Part shown: piece by piece, positions 1 through 6,086 of the stretch
Numbering within the stretch: the stretch's first letter is position 1
How the letters are laid out: every line of letters begins with the position of its first letter
Source of the DNA: Pseudomonadota bacterium
GTDB lineage: Bacteria > Myxococcota_A > Bradymonadia > UBA4248
Reading direction: 5' to 3'
Length of the DNA stretch: 6,139 nt
Assembly (NCBI GenBank): GCA_009786045.1
Contig: WQTY01000140.1
Span: 1-6,139, forward strand
Notes under the pieces: model-generated
What the model was told of the DNA's origin: nothing
Database searches by the model: none
Seen by the model: only the letters and a program-made list of their open reading frames with translations
Translations under genes and position numbers: made by a program

Positions 1-662
1 CCGATATCCGCAAGGGCCATGGGCTTAAGCTTCAGGAAGGCGAAAATGCCGCAAATCTTGGGCATTTTCGCGCAACGGCCGAAAATCGCCGCGTGTGGGA
101 CAAGATTAAGGAACAGGCTCAGAACGTTGGCGCCTCACATATTTTGCTCGAAACGCCGGCTTCCTTTTCTCCAGCCTCTGCCAATAAACTCGCCCTGACC
201 GCCTTCGTAAAGGAGTGGGCACTGTTACCCGAAAACATGAAGCTGGTGTGGCATCCGGCGGGATTCTGGTCGCGCGAAGAATCGATTGCCCTGGCCGAGT
301 CGCTCGGCATGATCCTGGCAATTGATCCGCTGGTCGATGATAAAGAAGAGCTTCCCAAGGGCGAGTCGGTCTATCTCCAGATGCTGGGAAGACGCGGATT
401 GATGGACAGCTATTCGGATGACGATTTGGAACGCATCCTCAATATCGCAGCACGTTACGACGATGTGACGATCATCTTTCGAACCCACGATTCTCTGGGC
501 GATGCCACGCGCCTTCTAAAATTGTCCGAAACGTACGAACCAGACGATGACTTTGAGTTCGACGATGAGGAAGACGACTTTGCGGATGACAGCGACGAAG
601 CCTTCGACGATGACGAGGATGAGCTCGAAGATGATGACGAGAGCAGCTTCGACGAGGAATAA
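1..662 (+). CDS. DUF72 (YecE-like) family protein, 5' end missing, with acidic C-terminal tail
   Basis: The reading frame is open from the left edge (first full codon at base 3) to the TAA at 660-662, giving 219 visible residues. An internal GTG at 93 is not needed as a start, because the codons before it read as family sequence (a GHFRAT stretch leading into VWDKI). Matches to the C-terminal half of DUF72 proteins include the ETPASFSP segment, the VWHPAGFW segment, the YLQMLGRRG segment followed by YSDDDLERI, and IIFRTHDSLGDA near the end of the fold. DUF72 proteins have a TIM-barrel-like fold and no firmly established biochemical role, so I give no function. The last 41 residues (537-659) are 29 Asp/Glu with no Lys, Arg or His, an appendage not needed for the fold. 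The gene is followed by an intrinsic terminator and converges with the next gene. The family call rests on motif memory, not a search. Confidence 0.75.
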   Translation, partial: DIRKGHGLKLQEGENAANLGHFRATAENRRVWDKIKEQAQNVGASHILLETPASFSPASANKLALTAFVKEWALLPENMKLVWHPAGFWSREESIALAESLGMILAIDPLVDDKEELPKGESVYLQMLGRRGLMDSYSDDDLERILNIAARYDDVTIIFRTHDSLGDATRLLKLSETYEPDDDFEFDDEEDDFADDSDEAFDDDEDELEDDDESSFDEE

Positions 663-675
663 CGAATGATAATGG

Positions 676-699
676 CAGCCTGGCACGTTGGTCAGGCTG
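676..699 (+). other. Stem-loop just after the DUF72 gene
   Basis: A 7-bp perfect stem (CAGCCTG at 676-682 pairing with CAGGCTG at 693-699) encloses a 10-base loop, 14 bases after the DUF72 stop codon. It is not followed by a T-run, so it is not itself an intrinsic terminator. It may stabilise the 3' end of the mRNA or assist the terminator that follows 20 bases later. The structure is directly visible; any role is inference. Confidence 0.45.
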
Positions 700-719
700 A
701 ACTGAGTGATAAACTTTCT

Positions 720-756
720 GGCACATGTGTTTCCAAAACATGTGCCTTATTTTTTG
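720..756 (+). terminator. Intrinsic terminator of the DUF72 gene
   Basis: A perfect 9-bp stem (GGCACATGT at 720-728, ACATGTGCC at 738-746) has a 9-base loop and is followed directly by the T-rich run TTATTTTTTG. This is a standard Rho-independent terminator for + strand transcription, 57 bases after the DUF72 stop. Read on the - strand the hairpin is not followed by a T-run, so it probably does not also terminate the convergent gene at 819-1919. Confidence 0.85.
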
Positions 757-818
757 TTGCTGTCTTTTGTGAAAAATCGATGATTTGTCACTCATCCAGC
801 AATAGCTGAGGGCTGGCG

Positions 819-1919
819 CTATTCAATCTGGCTGAGCATCTCCCTGAAATCTGCAAGAATCTCATCCATTTCTGGTGTATTTCCGCATTTCGCCCTCAGT
901 CTCTCGCCAAAGAGCCTGCCCCTACTGAACCCGCGTTCCACCTCGGATAAATGGAGGACATATTGGACTTCTTTCGGGTAGGCGGCTATCATTTCATCTA
1001 CTTTTGAGATTCGGATATTCCATTCAGAATTGGAATTATTCCAATCGTTTATTTGACCCTTCATAGTTTTGGCGATTTCGGCGCATGTGACGTCGTTTTT
1101 CGGCAGATCTGCCAACATCATGACAAAATCACCAGTGGCACCAACGCCAGTTATATCAACCTCAACTCCAAAGACGTAGGGGACAATTTTCAGAAGGCTT
1201 GCGTGGATTTCAGCTATTTCTGGTGTGCCTTTACACTTTTCCAGTCTTTTATCAAGGCGTTCGAAAGCATTTGCCGAGCGTGCCTCATCCACTGGAATAA
1301 CGATATCCCGAAATTCTTTCGAATAGGCGTCTAAGGTATCATTTGTCTTCCATTTATTCGCTTTTGAAATGCGAGTTTTCCATTCAGAAAGGTTTTGAGG
1401 GGTGTCAAAAACCTTGATGGCGTTGGCGATTTCGGCGCATCCGCCTTTGTCTCTCGCCAGATCTGCCAGCGTCGTGGCAAAATCGCTGGCTATGCCGACA
1501 TCGGTGATATCGGCCACGTCTGTAACGTGGCCGACAATTCTCAGATAGCGCAGGATAATTTCAAGGATTTGCGCATCCCCGCACTTTGCCGCTACCTTTT
1601 CACCAAATTGCTCTCCGAAGTGTTCTCCGCGTTTTTCCAAAATTTCGTCGTCTCGCTTTGTACCCGCTTTCTTTATCGCTTTATCTGCCTTTGCAATGCG
1701 GGCTTTCCATTCAGAAAGTGCTTCGGGATTGTCTAACTTTTCTATTGCCTTGGCGACTTTAGCGCATGTGGCATCGTCTTTCGCCAGATCGTCCAGCATC
1801 ATTAAAAAGTCATTGGTGGTTGCATGGGCGGCAATAAGATCCTGCCTGCCTTTCACATACGAAAAAATGCCGTAACCGACCAAAAGAACGACGACTACGA
1901 TTCCCAAAATGCGTTTCAA
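819..1919 (-). CDS. Membrane-anchored protein with three cysteine-pair repeats, function unknown
   Basis: I do not recognise this 366-residue protein. I chose the TTG at 1917-1919 because AAAGGAA lies 7 bases before it and the product then opens MKRILGIVVVV. A TTG at 1944-1946 would add 9 residues but has no visible ribosome binding site. Residues 4-22 are one hydrophobic segment after a Lys-Arg, best read as an uncleaved signal anchor; no good cleavage site sits next to it. The rest is three tandem repeats at about 36-144, 145-262 and 263-366. Each opens with a DF(V/L/A)..L.DL motif, has a Cys followed by an (A)(E/K)(I/V)A helix, a SEW..RI(S/A)K motif, and a second Cys in an (A/E)KC(G/K) context. 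The only six cysteines (52, 113, 161, 229, 279, 345) are these pairs, 61-68 residues apart. A periplasmic, disulfide-stabilised helical repeat protein is my inference. It follows xdhB on the same strand after 125 bases, but nothing links their functions. The stop is TAG at 819-821. Confidence 0.8.
   Translation of the reverse strand: MKRILGIVVVVLLVGYGIFSYVKGRQDLIAAHATTNDFLMMLDDLAKDDATCAKVAKAIEKLDNPEALSEWKARIAKADKAIKKAGTKRDDEILEKRGEHFGEQFGEKVAAKCGDAQILEIILRYLRIVGHVTDVADITDVGIASDFATTLADLARDKGGCAEIANAIKVFDTPQNLSEWKTRISKANKWKTNDTLDAYSKEFRDIVIPVDEARSANAFERLDKRLEKCKGTPEIAEIHASLLKIVPYVFGVEVDITGVGATGDFVMMLADLPKNDVTCAEIAKTMKGQINDWNNSNSEWNIRISKVDEMIAAYPKEVQYVLHLSEVERGFSRGRLFGERLRAKCGNTPEMDEILADFREMLSQIE
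822..1133 (-). repeat. Protein repeat unit 3 of the anchored repeat protein
   Basis: This unit covers residues 263-366 (104 residues) with Cys279, the SEW motif at 298-300 and Cys345. It lacks the C-terminal linker found after units 1 and 2, as expected for the last unit. The Cys345 context (RAKCGNTPE) closely matches unit 2 (EKCKGTPE) and unit 1 (AKCGDA). Confidence 0.75.
1134..1487 (-). repeat. Protein repeat unit 2 of the anchored repeat protein
   Basis: This unit covers residues 145-262 (118 residues) with Cys161, the SEW motif at 178-180 and Cys229. Its middle part, between the SEWKTRISK motif and Cys229, is the least like the other units. The 16 bases at 1425-1440 are identical to 1071-1086 in unit 3. 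Confidence 0.75.
1488..1814 (-). repeat. Protein repeat unit 1 of the anchored repeat protein
   Basis: This unit covers residues 36-144 (109 residues) with Cys52, the SEW motif at 69-71 and Cys113. It ends in a linker containing DITDVG, which matches DITGVG at the end of unit 2. At the DNA level it shares ggcgactttagcgcat (1752-1767) with units 2 and 3, at 14 of 16 bases. Confidence 0.75.
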
Positions 1920-1925
1920 AGTGAG

Positions 1926-1934
1926 TTCCTTTCT
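1926..1934 (-). promoter_or_regulatory. Ribosome binding site that sets the TTG start of the repeat protein
   Basis: Read on the - strand this is AGAAAGGAA, with a strong Shine-Dalgarno core AAGGA ending 7 bases before the TTG at 1919-1917. It decides in favour of the shorter protein, because the upstream TTG at 1946 has only CCAGCCGT-type sequence before it. Confidence 0.7.
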
Positions 1935-2010
1935 TTGCAATGACAAACGGCTGGCTTAAACGATGCACTTTGCCACTTCACCCACAAGCAATGCGCAGCA
2001 TCGCAGGGGG

Positions 2011-2034
2011 TGTGGGGGAACGAGTTCCCCCACA
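2011..2034. other. Perfect 10-bp hairpin in the spacer after xdhB
   Basis: TGTGGGGGAA at 2011-2020 pairs perfectly with TTCCCCCACA at 2025-2034 around the loop CGAG. It begins 10 bases past the xdhB stop. On the - strand the T-rich run lies before the stem, and the bases after it are CCCCCTGCG. On the + strand the stem is followed by A-rich sequence. It is therefore not a textbook intrinsic terminator in either direction. It could still protect the 3' end of the xdh mRNA or reduce read-through into the downstream gene; both are inference. Confidence 0.6.
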
Positions 2035-2044
2035 AAAAATAAAA

Positions 2045-4366
2045 TTATGGCGCTTTTTGTGCAACAAAGGCGCGCAGCACCGACTCGGGCGTAGCCGGCC
2101 AGGTGATTTGGGGGTCACGCTTGGGATCGCTTCCTGCTGCACCAATCGCATGTTCCAAAGCCTGCATGAGTGCAACCGCCAGTACAAAAGGCGGCTCGCC
2201 AACAGCCTTTGAGCCATGAACGGCATCGGCCGTGGCATTGCTAAGGAGCCGTATTCGAAAACGGTCAGGCTCTGGGATCATGCCAATGGTAGGAATCTTG
2301 TAGGTTGCGGGGTTATGGGATTTGAGCGAACCATCTTTGCCCCAGACAAGTTCCTCGCACGACAGCCAGCCATAGCCCTGCACAAATGCCCCCTCGACCT
2401 GGCCGCGGTCGATGCAGGGCAAAATCGCATCGCCAACGTCGTGGATGACCTCGACATCGCAAAGCTGGTACTCGCCTGTCAGCGAGCAGCACTCGACCTC
2501 AAGCACGCAAACGCCGTAGGAATAGTAAGCGAAAGGTGTGCCGCGGCCTGTCACAGCGTCATAGCCGATACCCGGGGTGGCATAAAAACCGGCGGCGGAG
2601 AGCTGGACGCGATTGAAATAAGCCTGTTTGATGACCTTTTCGATGGCAATGGGTTCGCGATGGGCGGCCAGACACAGCCCGCTGTCGAGGAGGATGGAGT
2701 CGGCGTCGTTTTCGGGGATGTCGAGCATTTGTGCGGCGACCAGGCGCAGCCGTCGGGCGAGTTGTTTGCAGGCATCGTGAATGGCAGCACCGTTGAGGTC
2801 GGTGCCGCTTGAGGCCGCCGTGGGCGAGGTGTTGGGCACCTTGTCGGTGCGCGTGTCCATGAGGCGGATTCGATCAGGACTGATGCCAAGGTCATGTGCG
2901 GCGATGGCGATCATTTTGGTATGGAGACCCTGCCCCATTTCTGTGCCGCCATGGTTGATGGCAACAGAACCGTCGGCATAGATGAGGACGAGTGCACCAC
3001 CTTGATTGAGCATGGCATTGGTAAAGGAAATGCCAAACTTGACCGGCATAAAGCCGATGCCGCGCTTGATGAAGCGATTCTTCGCATTGAAAGCATCGAT
3101 TTGCTGTTTTCGCTCAAGGTAATTTGAAGTTTTGAGGATTTCTTCCGTCATGCGGGGTATGCGGAAGTCGCGGAGCTCTGCGCCATATTGCATGACGTTT
3201 CTTGGCGATGGACCATAGAAATTGAGGCGGCGAATGTCGACCGGTTCCATGCCCAGATGCCGTGCGGCACGGTTCATGACCGTTTCGATGACGATGAAGC
3301 CCTGCGGACCGCCAAAACCGCGAAAGGCAGTGTTGGAAGGGAGATTGGTTTTGGCAATATGGCCTTCGAAGTGGAGGGCAGGGATGAAATACGAACCGTC
3401 CAGGTGGAAGAGGCATCGATCGAGGATCGAACGCGACAGATCATGTGCCCAGCCGCCGTTTGCCCAGGTTTTGACGTAGAGGCCAAGGATGGTGCCATCG
3501 TTGGCAAAGGCCGCCCGGTAGGTGGAAAAGAAGGGGTGACGCTTGCCAGTATACATCATGTCTTCGTCACGGTTAAGCCAGACGCGCACGGGACGGCGGG
3601 TGACCCAGGCACCGAGTGCGGCCAGGCCCGCATACTGTGCCCCCTGCGTTTCCTTTCCGCCGAATCCGCCGCCCATGCGGGGCATGATGACGACGACGCG
3701 GTTTTCTGTCAGCCCGAGGATCTCGGCGGTTTTGACCTGAACTTCGCGCGGATTCTGGCTGGAAGCATAGATGACGACGTCGTCGTCCTCATTGACCTCG
3801 GCCTGAGCGCATTGTGTTTCGAGGTACCAGTGTTCCTGCCCCGGCGATTCGACTTCGCCTTCGATGGTAAAATCAGCCCGTTGAAAAGCTTCCTCAAGAT
3901 CGCCGCGCGCAATAATATGCTCGCCGGAATGAAGGCTGTTTTGGGCAATGGCATCGCGAATGTCGAGGATGGCAGGCAGCGTTTCGATCTCAAGAGCCAC
4001 ACGCTTGGCTGCCTGGTGACAGGCTTCGTAAGTTTCGCCCAGGATCAGGGCAATTGCCTGACCCACGCAATGAACCTCGGAAGACGCCAGGAGCTCCTCG
4101 TCGTGGTAAATGGCCGAAACATCGTTGATACCGGGGATGTCTTTGGCGGTCAGGATGGCGGCCACGCCCGGAACCCTGAGGGCTTCATCTGTTCCGAGCT
4201 TTTGGATGCGCCCGCGGGCGACAGGAGAGGCGATGATGTGCGCCACGAGCATGCTTGCAGGACGCGGCATGTCGTCGATGAACAGGGCCCGGCCTGTGAC
4301 GTGCTTCCAGGCGCTCTCGTGAATGGCATCTTCGTGCAGGGGGCTGTTTCGGCATGTGTCTTTCAT
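2045..4366 (-). CDS. xdhB: Xanthine dehydrogenase, molybdenum-cofactor-binding subunit XdhB
   Basis: This 773-residue subunit holds the molybdopterin centre where hypoxanthine and xanthine are hydroxylated to urate in the cytoplasm; electrons pass to the clusters and FAD of XdhA. The length fits the R. capsulatus-type XdhB (about 777). The hammerhead domain occupies about 20-130, followed by two cofactor-binding domains. Visible motifs are MGGGFGGKET at 231-240, NTAFRGFGGPQ at 345-355, FGISFT at 444-449, GGTEMGQGLHTKM at 473-485 and KAVGEPP at 720-726. By alignment from memory with bovine xanthine oxidase, Gln204, Glu239, Arg317, Phe351, Phe448, Thr449 and Glu724 match Gln767, Glu802, Arg880, Phe914, Phe1009, Thr1010 and Glu1261. 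Keeping both Glu239 and Arg317 argues for xanthine rather than aldehyde oxidation. The ATG overlaps the xdhA stop codon in ATGA, so translation is probably coupled. The frame is intact, ending in TAA at 2045-2047. Confidence 0.96.
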   Translation of the reverse strand: MKDTCRNSPLHEDAIHESAWKHVTGRALFIDDMPRPASMLVAHIIASPVARGRIQKLGTDEALRVPGVAAILTAKDIPGINDVSAIYHDEELLASSEVHCVGQAIALILGETYEACHQAAKRVALEIETLPAILDIRDAIAQNSLHSGEHIIARGDLEEAFQRADFTIEGEVESPGQEHWYLETQCAQAEVNEDDDVVIYASSQNPREVQVKTAEILGLTENRVVVIMPRMGGGFGGKETQGAQYAGLAALGAWVTRRPVRVWLNRDEDMMYTGKRHPFFSTYRAAFANDGTILGLYVKTWANGGWAHDLSRSILDRCLFHLDGSYFIPALHFEGHIAKTNLPSNTAFRGFGGPQGFIVIETVMNRAARHLGMEPVDIRRLNFYGPSPRNVMQYGAELRDFRIPRMTEEILKTSNYLERKQQIDAFNAKNRFIKRGIGFMPVKFGISFTNAMLNQGGALVLIYADGSVAINHGGTEMGQGLHTKMIAIAAHDLGISPDRIRLMDTRTDKVPNTSPTAASSGTDLNGAAIHDACKQLARRLRLVAAQMLDIPENDADSILLDSGLCLAAHREPIAIEKVIKQAYFNRVQLSAAGFYATPGIGYDAVTGRGTPFAYYSYGVCVLEVECCSLTGEYQLCDVEVIHDVGDAILPCIDRGQVEGAFVQGYGWLSCEELVWGKDGSLKSHNPATYKIPTIGMIPEPDRFRIRLLSNATADAVHGSKAVGEPPFVLAVALMQALEHAIGAAGSDPKRDPQITWPATPESVLRAFVAQKAP

Positions 4367-5823
4367 AGTGCATTACCCAGTTGAACGGTGGAGGTGGGAC
4401 GGTAATCGCGCTTTGGCAGATTCTCTTCGAGGGTTTCGTAATAAAAGCCTCGCAGGAGATTGCAGGCGACCTCCTTTCGGTACCATGCGCTCGCACGGAC
4501 ATCGCTGATGGGGGAAAAATCCTGGGCGACCATTTGCGCGGCATGCTCGATGGTATCTTCGTTCCAGGGTTTTCCAAGGAGGGCAGCCTCGGCAAGCTTG
4601 GCGCGTGCCCCAGGCAGGGCAGACACGCCGCCGTAGGCAAGTCTTGCGGCTGTGACGATGCCGGCTTCGTCGGTTTCGACGTAGCAGCAGGCCGAAACAC
4701 TGCTGATATCCAGTTCGAGCCGTTTTGAGACTTTGTAGGCAGCACAGCGTGCGTTTTGGGGGATGTTTGGGATATCGAACCCAAGGACGATTTCATCGCT
4801 CTGTATGCAGGTCTTGCGATATCCGACGAAGAAGTCTTCGAGCCTGAGCTGTCGCGTACCGCGAAGCGATCCGAGCGTCACCGTGGCATTGAGGGCGACA
4901 AGCACTGGGGCAATGTCGCCGACTGGAGAGGCACTGGAGACGGAACCCGACATGCAGGCGACCTGCTTCGTTTGGTGGGAAGCAAAAAATCGCAGGATTC
5001 GTCCGAGAGGCGTACACCGCTCCTGGACAAAACTTTCGATGTCGGCCAATCGTGTGGTGGCGCCGATGTGCAGCGAGGTGTCATCTGCCGACAGGTGTCG
5101 AAGCGCCTGGATATTGGACAGGCTCATATATAACGTGGATTGGCCGCCATGCTTGTTGATGATGACGGCAACGTCAGAAGCACCGGAAACGATCGTGGCA
5201 TCGGGATAGGCAGACTTGAATTCGAGGGCCTCTTCGAGCGTGTTCGGCACAAAGAAGCGCGTGTTTTCATAGCGATAATCGAGCGTCTGGACGGCGAGGG
5301 GCGGCTCGGTGAGCTTGTGTGTAAACGCGTCGTCGTGCCCCGTTCCGGCAAGAGTGCGCACACACTCGAAAATGGGGCGATAGCCCGTGCACCGGCAGAG
5401 ATTGCCAGACATCTGCTCAATATACTGCCATGGTTCCCTGAGGTCGTGCCGATACGTTGCCTCAAACAAACTCATGGCCACGCCCGGCGTGCAATACCCA
5501 CACTGGGAAGCATGCCGCTGAAGGATGGCTGCCTGAACCGGATGGCGCTTCCCGGACTGGGCCAGAGCCTCAATGGTGTAAATCTGCTTGCCATGAAGCA
5601 TGGGAAGCAGGATGAGGCAGGCGTTGATGGCTCGATAACGTGGCGGCTGTGAGTCGCTGTCCTTGAGGATAACCGTGCAAGTGCCGCAGTCGCCCTCGTT
5701 ACAGCCCTCTTTGGTGCCCGTCAGATGGATGATGTCTCGCAGGTAGTGCAGCAGCGACATCGTTGGGGGCAGACCTTCGATATCATAGGTCCTGTCATTG
5801 ATGGTGCACTGGATTCTGTTCAT
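4363..5823 (-). CDS. xdhA: Xanthine dehydrogenase, iron-sulfur and FAD subunit XdhA
   Basis: This 486-residue subunit carries electrons from the molybdenum site of XdhB through two [2Fe-2S] clusters to FAD, and normally on to NAD+. The plant-ferredoxin-like domain has Cys41, Cys46, Cys49 and Cys69. The helical second cluster domain has Cys108 and Cys111 (CGYC) and Cys143 and Cys145 (CRC, in GNLCRCTGYRPI). The FAD domain starts near 185, with IVSGASDVAV at 211-220, SPVGDIAPVL at 299-308 and KRLELDISSV at 367-376; the C-terminal FAD-linked domain includes YGGVSALPGARA at 397-408. One oddity is that the usual GN(I/V) before the SP..D motif reads GSV, with Ser294 in place of Asn. The ATG start has only a weak ribosome binding site (AAGAG) upstream, but the ferredoxin domain begins directly after it, so the start is sound. 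It is the first gene of the xdhAB operon, and its TGA overlaps the xdhB ATG. Length is close to R. capsulatus XdhA (about 460). Confidence 0.96.
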   Translation of the reverse strand: MNRIQCTINDRTYDIEGLPPTMSLLHYLRDIIHLTGTKEGCNEGDCGTCTVILKDSDSQPPRYRAINACLILLPMLHGKQIYTIEALAQSGKRHPVQAAILQRHASQCGYCTPGVAMSLFEATYRHDLREPWQYIEQMSGNLCRCTGYRPIFECVRTLAGTGHDDAFTHKLTEPPLAVQTLDYRYENTRFFVPNTLEEALEFKSAYPDATIVSGASDVAVIINKHGGQSTLYMSLSNIQALRHLSADDTSLHIGATTRLADIESFVQERCTPLGRILRFFASHQTKQVACMSGSVSSASPVGDIAPVLVALNATVTLGSLRGTRQLRLEDFFVGYRKTCIQSDEIVLGFDIPNIPQNARCAAYKVSKRLELDISSVSACCYVETDEAGIVTAARLAYGGVSALPGARAKLAEAALLGKPWNEDTIEHAAQMVAQDFSPISDVRASAWYRKEVACNLLRGFYYETLEENLPKRDYRPTSTVQLGNAL

Positions 5824-5879
5824 GACGCTTCACTCTTGTCTGGGGTCAATTGTCTCGCAGGGCCGGAGACGGCAGTAAC

Positions 5880-5990
5880 GTATCAAATATCGGGTGAGAT
5901 TCGGAATGAGAAAATCTTTTTTATTCATAAAAGAATCCAGCTGCATGCTGTTTATGCTACATATGCCTACATTGTGTGTGCGAAAATCAT
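5880..5990 (-). promoter_or_regulatory. Probable promoter and control region of xdhAB
   Basis: This is the AT-rich part of the upstream region. It contains the inverted repeat TTTTAT-TC-ATAAAA (5919-5932) and the adjacent near-identical words ATGCTACAT (5954-5962) and ATGCCTACAT (5963-5972), preceded by ATGCTG at 5945-5950, at a period of about 9. Direct or inverted repeats here could bind a purine-responsive regulator. No convincing sigma-70 or sigma-54 promoter was found, so the call rests on location and base composition. Confidence 0.3.
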
Positions 5991-6018
5991 GGCGGAGCAG
6001 GGTGAGTTTTGTTTTGTT

Positions 6019-6066
6019 GCGCCCGCTATTGCCCGCCTAAAGTGCGGGCAATACGCGGCCGGGCGC
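6019..6066. repeat. Long imperfect hairpin upstream of xdhA
   Basis: The inner stem is 10 bp and perfect: TATTGCCCGC at 6027-6036 pairs with GCGGGCAATA at 6044-6053 around a 7-base loop. An outer 7-bp stem, GCGCCCG at 6019-6025 with CGGGCGC at 6060-6066, continues it across an asymmetric internal loop of 1 and 6 bases. Neither side is followed by a T-run, so it is not an obvious terminator. It may be part of a dispersed palindromic element or a leader structure. Confidence 0.6.
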
Positions 6067-6069
6067 GGC

Positions 6070-6086
6070 TATCTGCCAGGCAGATA
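6070..6086. repeat. Perfect 17-bp palindrome, operator-like
   Basis: TATCTGCC-A-GGCAGATA is a perfect inverted repeat with one central base, the size and symmetry of a dimeric repressor operator. It lies about 250 bases upstream of the xdhA start, which is far for direct promoter control. It sits only 3 bases after the long hairpin at 6019-6066, which fits a composite repeat element better. As RNA it would form a 7-bp stem with loop CAG, and a T-rich stretch (TTTTATTTTG) follows about 9 bases later. Confidence 0.5.

Noticed and set aside
720..735. Possible sigma-54 -24/-12 promoter (TGGCAC then TTTCC)
   Set aside because: The -12 element lacks the TTGC core, and the sequence is the left arm of a clear intrinsic terminator with no gene downstream on that strand.
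472..795. - strand frame of 107 codons opposite the end of the DUF72 gene
   Set aside because: Its Arg/His-rich product is simply the reverse complement of the Asp/Glu-rich tail, and the frame also crosses the terminator.
796..816. CCAGC...GCTGG stem as a terminator for the - strand repeat protein gene
   Set aside because: It is only 5 bp with an 11-base loop and no T-run after it on the - strand, too weak to call.
2216..2812. + strand frame of 198 codons opposite the 3' part of xdhB
   Set aside because: It is antisense to conserved XdhB sequence, has no recognisable motif, and has no support for a start.
3188..4384. Long + strand reading frame of 398 codons opposite xdhB
   Set aside because: It lies antisense to a well-supported xdhB with all active-site motifs. 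Its product shows no recognisable domain, and it is explained by the base-composition periodicity of the opposite strand.
4185..4796. - strand frame of 203 codons spanning the xdhA/xdhB junction in another frame
   Set aside because: It is out of frame with two convincing genes, and its Pro/Arg/Ser-rich product is typical of an off-frame translation.
5140..5652. + strand frame of 170 codons opposite xdhA
   Set aside because: It is antisense to the second iron-sulfur domain of XdhA and shows no family features.
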